Assembly (NCBI GenBank): GCA_002869425.1
Contig: PKSZ01000125.1
Span: 1 to 7,763 of the forward strand
Reading direction: 5' to 3'
Source of the DNA: Marinilabiliales bacterium
GTDB taxonomy: Bacteria; Bacteroidota; Bacteroidia; Bacteroidales; BM523
Length of the DNA: 7,763 bases
The notes under the pieces are model-generated. The model was not told the DNA's origin, did no database searches, and saw only the letters and a list, made by a program, of their open reading frames with translations. Numbering within the stretch: position 1 is the first letter of the stretch; each line of letters begins with the position of its first letter. This document shows, piece after piece, positions 1-6,076 of this stretch. Both the position numbers and the translations under genes were made by a program.

Positions 1-335
1 AAGATAATTCAAAGAGAGGAAAGTATAATCTTGAAATTTCATTGAATGAAGATCACGAGATATTCAAGGGCCATTTCCCTGGAAGTCCTGTAGTGCCTGG
101 TGTTTGCCAGGTTCAAATTATAAGGGAAATATGTGAAGATATTACGGGAAAGAAGTTGTTTATCCATAAGGTGAGTAATATCAAATATATGGCGATGATT
201 GTGCCTGGTCAATTTGATACGCTTAACATTTCAATTGAACTCACTCCAAAAGATGAGGAATATAGTCTTACAGCTTCAATATTTAAAAACGAGATTGTAT
301 TTCTCAAGTACAAAGGATCATTTTTGGTGCAGTAA
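1..335 (+). CDS. 3-hydroxyacyl-ACP dehydratase, FabZ-like HotDog protein (5' truncated)
   Basis: The reading frame is open from position 3 to the TAA at 333-335, giving 110 visible residues; the true start lies upstream of the window. The TTG at 42 is an internal Leu codon, not a convincing start. The visible part holds the HotDog active-site signature GHFPGSPVVPGV, with the catalytic-type His encoded at 72-74, followed by the central helix and the remaining sheet strands. FabZ enzymes are about 140-150 residues with this His near residue 49, so roughly 25 residues are missing. Known FabZ enzymes dehydrate 3-hydroxyacyl-ACP to trans-2-enoyl-ACP in the cytoplasm. Here the acidic partner expected 14 residues after the His (Glu in FabZ) is Gln (CAA at 114-116), so the chemistry may differ or the protein may be specialised for a secondary-metabolite ACP chain. 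The family call is firm; the polyene/flexirubin role is inferred from the neighbours. Confidence 0.85.
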   Translation, partial: DNSKRGKYNLEISLNEDHEIFKGHFPGSPVVPGVCQVQIIREICEDITGKKLFIHKVSNIKYMAMIVPGQFDTLNISIELTPKDEEYSLTASIFKNEIVFLKYKGSFLVQ

Positions 336-1331
336 TTAGAAGCGCACGCCCATACAAACTTCTGCTTTTAGGTATGTAAGACTTGTCTTTGTGTCCGACT
401 TAATAGGCAAAATATTCATGTCGATTCCTGATACAATTCTGAAATAGAAACTTTGTGTATTGATGCCAATTGCATTTTTTACATTTAAATACATAGGAAA
501 CTTAATACCAGATTTTTTGGAATCCTTCGACCCTAGTGGGTGTTTTAATCTGTATGACTGTATTTGCAATCCTGATCCCATTAAAACAACGGGAGTAAAA
601 CTAAAGGGCCCGGCTACAAATGAATAACCAAATCCAGGGGCAATGATAAGAGAATTGAATGTGCCCTTATAAAATCCGTACATGTCGGTATATGCAGCAA
701 CCTGATCGTATGGAACAATGGTGCTGTCAGCCTGAATTCTGGTAAACCTGTCTGCAATCATAATCATCGCCGATCCGGCACTTTTCTTTTGTATTTCAGA
801 TTGATCAAAAGCTGCTTTCATTGAAAATTTACGGCCAAAGACAAAATTGTTATAATATCCAACGGTGAATGTTTGTAGATCATTTCTTTGCGTTAGGGGA
901 ATCTGTGAATCATATTTAGGAAACATACCATCGTTAATATCCCTGTACATTCCTTTAAACTTTTGAAAATACAGATTAAATCCAACATTCCTGGTTTGTA
1001 TAACCATACTTACATTGGTGTACTCAGATTTTCCATAGTTGGTTTCCAGATCGCTGCTCATGGGCAATTGGAAAGTATATGATAGACCTATAAAGCTGTA
1101 TCGCATACCAAGAGTTACAGCACCCAATACATTGGGGCGATACACAATGCTTTCGCCTATGCCGTTATTGTCAAGTATTTTATATGTGGTTGATTGGTTT
1201 AGGTAAGAGGGAGTGAAAGAAAAAGAGTATTTTGTTTTTTCTATATATTTCTTGTCCTTTTGCTTTTTTTGTCCAAATGAGTTGGCTGATATTAATAGAA
1301 TAAGGATGAATAGTAGTAGATGTTTAGTCAT
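336..1331 (-). CDS. Secreted, probable outer-membrane beta-barrel protein, DUF4421-like
   Basis: I chose the ATG at 1331 (complement), giving 331 residues. An upstream in-frame TTG at 1361 would add ten residues ahead of the signal peptide and would overlap the likely promoter. Residues 1-20 form a classical signal peptide (MTKHLLLFILILLISANSFG) followed by a basic, mature-type start, QKKQKDKK. The rest alternates polar and hydrophobic residues, is rich in Tyr, Phe, Ser and Gly, lacks transmembrane helices, and ends in Phe, as many outer-membrane barrels do. Segments such as YSFSFTPSYLNQ, the FKGMYRDIN region and the QKKSAGS motif match my memory of DUF4421, a Bacteroidota family of unknown function. 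The gene is convergent with the dehydratase gene, with stop codons touching, and divergent from the acyltransferase operon. It could be an outer-membrane partner of the pathway or an unrelated insertion. The secretion and barrel calls are good; the function is unknown. Confidence 0.75.
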   Translation of the reverse strand: MTKHLLLFILILLISANSFGQKKQKDKKYIEKTKYSFSFTPSYLNQSTTYKILDNNGIGESIVYRPNVLGAVTLGMRYSFIGLSYTFQLPMSSDLETNYGKSEYTNVSMVIQTRNVGFNLYFQKFKGMYRDINDGMFPKYDSQIPLTQRNDLQTFTVGYYNNFVFGRKFSMKAAFDQSEIQKKSAGSAMIMIADRFTRIQADSTIVPYDQVAAYTDMYGFYKGTFNSLIIAPGFGYSFVAGPFSFTPVVLMGSGLQIQSYRLKHPLGSKDSKKSGIKFPMYLNVKNAIGINTQSFYFRIVSGIDMNILPIKSDTKTSLTYLKAEVCMGVRF

Positions 1332-1345
1332 TTCACTTTTTTGTA

Positions 1346-1353
1346 CAAAAATA
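1346..1353 (-). promoter_or_regulatory. Candidate -7 element of the DUF4421 gene promoter
   Basis: Read on the minus strand this is TATTTTTG, a perfect match to the Bacteroidota -7 consensus TAnnTTTG, ending 14 bases before the ATG at 1331. The upstream -33 element is poor: the nearest TTG sits about 15 bases away rather than the usual 19 or so. If used, the leader would be only about ten bases. The site also argues against the TTG start at 1361. Confidence 0.4.
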
Positions 1354-1396
1354 ATAATCAAGAGAATACAAGAATTATCTCAACCTAATTTTTATT

Positions 1397-1410
1397 AACA
1401 AATATTTGTT
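1397..1410. promoter_or_regulatory. Perfect 14-bp palindrome in the divergent intergenic region, possible operator
   Basis: AACAAATATTTGTT is identical to its own reverse complement. It lies between the two divergent genes, about 65 bases from each start codon and just upstream of the candidate rightward promoter. A dimeric regulator could bind here and control both directions. The motif is AT-rich, so a chance palindrome cannot be excluded. Confidence 0.3.
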
Positions 1411-1421
1411 GTAATGATATA

Positions 1422-1451
1422 TTGCCTTAAACAGAAAATAGTTTATATTTT
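1422..1451 (+). promoter_or_regulatory. Candidate promoter of the acyltransferase / C45-GT2 / MMPL operon
   Basis: A TTG at 1422-1424 is followed, after 19 bases, by TATATTTT at 1444-1451. This matches the Bacteroidota TTG ... TAnnTTTG arrangement except for the last base. Transcription would begin close to 1458, giving a short leader before the ATG at 1470. It is the only intergenic space ahead of the three overlapping rightward genes, so a promoter is expected here. Confidence 0.4.
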
Positions 1452-1469
1452 TATCTTGAAGTAAAATTG

Positions 1470-3206
1470 ATGAGTCATCTTTTTATGAAGTTCAGAATTG
1501 CATATAGTCGGTTTCTGTTTATACTTCGACACTGGTTCCCAGTTGTTCTGGGGAGTGTGTGTATTATTCTTTTTTATACGAATGACTTTTTTCTAAAGGA
1601 AATATTAGCCTTTGGTCAAACTCACAGTCCTTATTTATTCCTTAGTGTGTTGATTCCATTTATTTTGCATGGGAAATTTGACTATGCCCTTATGACACTT
1701 GTTCAGGCAGGACTATTTTTGTTCGGTTCTTTTCTATTTGATGTTGAATCTTTGTTGTTTCCCGGCAGTCTGCTTTTGTGGATATTGTTTTTTACATTTA
1801 TTAACTCAGCCACTTTACCATATGCAAGGTTCTTATCAATACGAAAATTACCAGAACTGCCTTTGATTCAGGACTTAGGTTTCTTGTTGGTATTCTCATA
1901 CTTCTTATTTGAAAGTAAGTTGAATCTGACATTTCATGTCTATATTGGAATATGTATTGCATTGCTTATATCTTTTGGTTTGCAGTTTGTCTATTTTAGA
2001 TTTCTACTGGCACCTTCATTATCAGAAGGAAAGCCATGGTATAGTTTATCCGTATTGATACGAGGAGCTGTGGGCTTTTTTTTGTTTATCATTTCAAGTC
2101 AGATATTTACTTTATTGTTGCTGCTTCCCGATAATAAACATGTAGGTAGTTTTCGTATGCGCACATTGACTTCATATGCTTCGTTTTTTACAAGAATAAT
2201 GTTGAATTTGAAGGTGTGCATTACAGGAAAACAAACATTGGATCAGCAATGCATAATTGTGTCTAATCATCAGACTTTTATGGATATCCCCTTGATGATT
2301 AGTTTAACCCACAGACTGGTAATGGTTACAAATGATTGGGTGAAGACAAGCAAATTTACAAGAATATTGCAGAAGTTTAGTCGCTTTTATGCCATACCAG
2401 ATGAGATTAATCAAAGCACTGAAGATTTTAGAAGAATGGTTGAAGAAAAGCATTCTATTATGATATTTCCGGAAGGCAAACGATCAGATAGCCAGGAGAT
2501 AAGACGGTTTCATAAAGGCGCTTTTTTTATTGCAACTCAATATAACCTGGATATTCAACCCATTGTGATTTTAACTATTGGTGACTTTTTTGAAAGGGGA
2601 CCACTATTTTTAAAAAAGGGGAAAATATATCTGGAATTATTGGATAAAGTTTCACCGGAAAAGGATTATGGAAAAGATGCAAAGCGGGTTAAAAGAATAA
2701 TTGCAGATAAGAAAAGAGAAATACATTTATCCACCAATAATCTTCAATATATTGCTGATGAGGCGCTTCGTAGGGTATTGGTTTTTCAACCTTATTTTCA
2801 TAATCGGGATTTGAAATTGTACAAAAAGCTATTGAAAATACTTTCAGTAAGCCTGGAAACTAACGATGAAATTGTTTTGTTGGGAGATCGATTATTATTT
2901 CTGCTCATTGGATTGCGAATGTTGCATTCAAAGACGAAGGTTTCTATACGGACTGACTTACAATCGGAGCTGCCTAATGCCCTGGAAAGCAAGGGTAAGT
3001 GTATTTGTGTGGCAGGAGCTTCATGCATTGATTCAGGGGTTATTCAATGGTTTGAATCATGCAATGAAATTTTTATTCTTGATGATAGCCCGAAAAAACT
3101 AAATTTGCACACTAAAGCTGCTGAACTACAAAATGCCGGAGATTTTTTAATTCCTGAAATTTTTCAGGTAGAGGGTATTGTAAAGCTGGAAAGGAAAACT
3201 ATATGA
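1470..3206 (+). CDS. Polytopic membrane lysophospholipid-type acyltransferase with degenerate Rossmann-like C-terminal domain
   Basis: The 578-residue protein starts at ATG 1470; the in-frame TTG at 1467 is less likely, and ATG 1485 is an alternative. Residues about 24-220 contain six or seven membrane helices. Residues about 230-430 form a PlsC/LPLAT-type acyltransferase with the HX4D motif NHQTFMD (His267, Asp272) and the FPEGKRS block (residues 333-339), so both catalytic and acceptor-binding signatures are intact. This family moves an acyl chain from ACP or CoA to a hydroxyl at the cytoplasmic membrane face. Residues about 445-565 look like a Rossmann fold in the place where homologous flexirubin-cluster proteins, as I recall them, carry a SAM methyltransferase. 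Here the expected Gly-rich SAM loop reads VLLGDRLLF, so methyltransferase activity is doubtful. The TGA stop overlaps the next ATG as ATGA, indicating translational coupling. The acyltransferase call is firm; the substrate, possibly a polyene acyl group, is inferred. Confidence 0.85.
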   Translation: MSHLFMKFRIAYSRFLFILRHWFPVVLGSVCIILFYTNDFFLKEILAFGQTHSPYLFLSVLIPFILHGKFDYALMTLVQAGLFLFGSFLFDVESLLFPGSLLLWILFFTFINSATLPYARFLSIRKLPELPLIQDLGFLLVFSYFLFESKLNLTFHVYIGICIALLISFGLQFVYFRFLLAPSLSEGKPWYSLSVLIRGAVGFFLFIISSQIFTLLLLLPDNKHVGSFRMRTLTSYASFFTRIMLNLKVCITGKQTLDQQCIIVSNHQTFMDIPLMISLTHRLVMVTNDWVKTSKFTRILQKFSRFYAIPDEINQSTEDFRRMVEEKHSIMIFPEGKRSDSQEIRRFHKGAFFIATQYNLDIQPIVILTIGDFFERGPLFLKKGKIYLELLDKVSPEKDYGKDAKRVKRIIADKKREIHLSTNNLQYIADEALRRVLVFQPYFHNRDLKLYKKLLKILSVSLETNDEIVLLGDRLLFLLIGLRMLHSKTKVSIRTDLQSELPNALESKGKCICVAGASCIDSGVIQWFESCNEIFILDDSPKKLNLHTKAAELQNAGDFLIPEIFQVEGIVKLERKTI

Positions 3207-6076
3207 TTTACATATATATTCTTGTTGGAATTGTAATTTCAAGCTTATTGTTTATTCTGATTTTTACCTGGTTTGTTGTTATCCCGGTGCCCAAAAAGCG
3301 TTATAAATTGCCTGATTTTACGAATGAGAAGGTTCATGAAAGTAATGGAATACGAAGAATTGGAAACAATTGGTTCAGGATAAATAAATATGGCCATTGG
3401 GAACTTTTTGTTCAGGGGACTCCCATAGAGATAGGTGTGGCAACAGGTAAACTTACTCAGAAACAAATGTGGGAGCAGGAGGAAATATTTTTTAAGCAAA
3501 TTCAGCGTTTTATACCTTCTATGCGACTACTTAAAATGATCAGGTTGGTTGTTGCATGGTTTAACAGGCATATTGAGAAGCACATTACACCCGAGTACCT
3601 GGAAGAGATTTATGGTGTATCAAGATATGCATCCAAGGATTTTGAATTTATAGCCAATAACTACCAACGACATTTGAATCTTCATGCTGCACATGATATT
3701 GGGCGTGTTCTGCAGGATATGAAACTATCGGGTTGCTCTGCTTTTGCAACTTGGGGAAATAACACAAAGAATGGCTCTATTCTTCATGGACGAAATTTTG
3801 ATTTCTATGTGGGAAACGAATTCGCAAATAATAAAATTGTAAGTTTTGTACGACCGGAAAGAGGGTATAATTATATGTCTGTTGGTTGGGGCGGTTTAAT
3901 AGGAGTCGTTTCCGGAATGAACAATCAGGGACTTTCAATTACAATCAATGGCTCTAGCTCTAAGCGTCCTGGTGGAGCAAAAACACCGACCTCAATTTTA
4001 GGTAGGGAAATATTACAGTATGCAGCAGATCTGGAAAGTGCAATTAAGATAGCAGAAAAGAGAGAGCTTTTCGTTTCCGAGATATTTCTTGTTAGTTCTT
4101 TAAAGGATGGAAGGGCTTGTATCATAGAAAAAACACCATTCAAAACAGCTATATATAATGCCAAAGAAGACTATGTAGCTGCATCTAACCATTTTCAAAC
4201 GGAAGAGTTCAAAGATGAGAAGATTAATCTTGATAATATTGCCACAACAGATTCTCCCAATCGACTAAACAGGGTTGTTGAACTTATTGGTCAGCAAGGT
4301 GGAATGACACCTGAAAAGGTTGCCGAAATTCTGAGAAACTGGAAAGGGAAAGGAGAAAAAGATATTGGCTATGGTAATGAAAATGCTTTGAATTTTTTTG
4401 TTTGTCATCATTCTGTAATATTTGATCCGGCAAACCAAAAGGCATGGGTATCAACTACACCTTATCAAATGGGAAAGTATGTGTGCTACGATCTGAATAA
4501 AATATTTTCCCAAGCTACTCATTCTGATGACTTTCTGACTTATTGTAAAGATGAGGAGATTGCTGAACATCCATTTGTTTATACAGAAGAGTTCAAGAAT
4601 TTTATTGAATTCAGGCAAAATGTTAGTCCTCTGCAATATGAGAGAGAAGATGCCTTGGGTAAGCTGAGTATTAAAAATATACCACGCTTTATAGAATCCA
4701 ATCCTGACTTGTTTTTGGTGTATAAAACTTTGGGCGATTATTATTTAAAAAACAATCTATATCTTAATGCGCAACGATATTACAATTTCGCATTAACAAA
4801 AGAAATTCCTACTGATTTTGACAGGGATACAATCAAAAAACAAATTGAGAAGTGCATTGCTGAAACAAAAGTAAAAGAGGCAGGCTATCCGGATTTTGAC
4901 TTTTCAATAGAAAAGACGAGGAAAGATTTTATCCAATGGAAAGCCTGTGTGATTATTCCTACATACAACAATGAAAAGACTTTACGCATGGTGGTGGAAA
5001 GTGTGAGTAATTATACATCTGAAATAATTGTTGTAAATGATGGCTCTACAGATGAAACCCAGAAGATTTTGGAGTCTTTATCAGGTATTAGTGTTGTGTC
5101 TTATGAACAGAATCAAGGAAAGGGCTTTGCGTTGCGAAAAGGATTCGAAAGAGCTCTGGAACTAGGTTTTGATTATGCTATAACAATAGATTCTGATGCC
5201 CAACATATGGCAGAAGATATACCACTGTTTTTTGAAAAAATAAAGGAAAATCCAAAGTCAATTATTGTTGGAGCACGAAATATGAATCAGGCTTCAGTCC
5301 CAGGAAAAAGTAGTTTTGGAAATAAGTTCTCAAATTTCTGGTTTAGATTAGAGACTGGTATTAAACATCCTGATACGCAGTCGGGATACAGGATGTACCC
5401 CATTCGGAAATTACAGCAGTTCAAATTTTATGCTACGAAATATGAATTTGAAGTGGAAGTTCTTGTTCGGGCTTCCTGGAAAGGAATGGATGTTACTTAT
5501 GTTCCTATACATGTGCATTATGGTGATGATCGGGTTAGTCATTTTAAAATGGGGCGTGATATGTTGCGCTTCAGTTTACTGAATACAATTTTGGTATCGA
5601 TTGCTTTACTGTATGCACGACCTTTTAGGTTTATTCAGGAACTAAAGAAACATAAACCAAGGGATTTTTATGAAAAATATATATTAAACAGCAAGGAAAC
5701 CAATGTGAGAATTGCAGTTGCAGTAGGTTTTGGTGTGTTTATGGGTATTGCTCCGGTTTGGGGTTGGCAGTTGGTCATTGCCATTACTCTTGCTCATCTT
5801 TTTAAACTGAATAAGGTGGTTGTGGTTGCGGCTGCACATATAAGCATTCCTCCATTGATACCGGTAGTGCTGTATCTTAGTTATATTTCAGGGGGAATAG
5901 TTTTGTCGAAAGAGACTACATTGGTCGCGTCAGATGTTGATTTTGAGTTCATTACCAATAATTTACTGCAGTATGTAACAGGAAGTCTTGTATTTGCAGG
6001 AATTGCTGCTGTTGTTTTTGGATTTTTCTCTTTCATGTTGCTTTCATTGTTTAGAAAGAATCCGGAAAATGCTTAA
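3203..6076 (+). CDS. Fusion protein: C45 autoproteolytic acyltransferase/hydrolase - TPR-like linker - GT2 glycosyltransferase - DUF2062
   Basis: This 957-residue protein starts at the ATG inside the ATGA overlap with the preceding gene. Residues 3-27 are one membrane helix followed by KKR. Residues about 60-480 resemble peptidase family C45 (acyl-CoA:6-aminopenicillanate acyltransferase-like Ntn hydrolases): Gly177-Cys178 in SGCSAFA is the expected self-cleavage site and nucleophile, followed by HGRNFDF (195-201), ASNHF (327-331) and SPNRLNR (from 351). Residues about 495-575 are helical and TPR-like. A GT-A family 2 glycosyltransferase begins near 581 (VIIPTYNNE) with VNDGSTD (611-617), the DSD metal motif (663-665) and QSGYR (726-730), as in dolichyl-phosphate-mannose-synthase-like enzymes. 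Residues about 834-945 match DUF2062, with several membrane helices. All catalytic signatures appear intact. Self-cleavage at Cys178 would detach the N-terminal anchor segment from the rest. It likely acylates and glycosylates a lipid-like product; the substrates are unknown. Confidence 0.88.
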   Translation: MIYIYILVGIVISSLLFILIFTWFVVIPVPKKRYKLPDFTNEKVHESNGIRRIGNNWFRINKYGHWELFVQGTPIEIGVATGKLTQKQMWEQEEIFFKQIQRFIPSMRLLKMIRLVVAWFNRHIEKHITPEYLEEIYGVSRYASKDFEFIANNYQRHLNLHAAHDIGRVLQDMKLSGCSAFATWGNNTKNGSILHGRNFDFYVGNEFANNKIVSFVRPERGYNYMSVGWGGLIGVVSGMNNQGLSITINGSSSKRPGGAKTPTSILGREILQYAADLESAIKIAEKRELFVSEIFLVSSLKDGRACIIEKTPFKTAIYNAKEDYVAASNHFQTEEFKDEKINLDNIATTDSPNRLNRVVELIGQQGGMTPEKVAEILRNWKGKGEKDIGYGNENALNFFVCHHSVIFDPANQKAWVSTTPYQMGKYVCYDLNKIFSQATHSDDFLTYCKDEEIAEHPFVYTEEFKNFIEFRQNVSPLQYEREDALGKLSIKNIPRFIESNPDLFLVYKTLGDYYLKNNLYLNAQRYYNFALTKEIPTDFDRDTIKKQIEKCIAETKVKEAGYPDFDFSIEKTRKDFIQWKACVIIPTYNNEKTLRMVVESVSNYTSEIIVVNDGSTDETQKILESLSGISVVSYEQNQGKGFALRKGFERALELGFDYAITIDSDAQHMAEDIPLFFEKIKENPKSIIVGARNMNQASVPGKSSFGNKFSNFWFRLETGIKHPDTQSGYRMYPIRKLQQFKFYATKYEFEVEVLVRASWKGMDVTYVPIHVHYGDDRVSHFKMGRDMLRFSLLNTILVSIALLYARPFRFIQELKKHKPRDFYEKYILNSKETNVRIAVAVGFGVFMGIAPVWGWQLVIAITLAHLFKLNKVVVVAAAHISIPPLIPVVLYLSYISGGIVLSKETTLVASDVDFEFITNNLLQYVTGSLVFAGIAAVVFGFFSFMLLSLFRKNPENA

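Noticed and set aside
327..347. Possible GTGC/GCAC hairpin terminator between the convergent genes
   Set aside because: Only four base pairs with a 13-base loop and no clear T-run after the stem; too weak to call.
1332..1361. N-terminal extension of the DUF4421 protein from a TTG at 1361
   Set aside because: It would put ten residues before a normal signal peptide and covers a perfect TAnnTTTG promoter element.
1213..1398. 61-codon plus-strand frame opposite the 5' end of the DUF4421 gene
   Set aside because: It is antisense to a well-supported secreted protein, resembles no family and runs through the divergent promoter region.
1467..1469. TTG as start of the first acyltransferase
   Set aside because: An ATG follows immediately at 1470; the TTG adds one residue and has no supporting signal.
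2798..3102. Small frames on both strands inside the acyltransferase gene
   Set aside because: Overlap shadows of a continuous coding frame; no recognisable domain or start signal.
3245..4636. Three minus-strand frames of 61-84 codons inside the C45 region
   Set aside because: Antisense to strongly conserved C45 motifs; composition is as expected for shadow frames.
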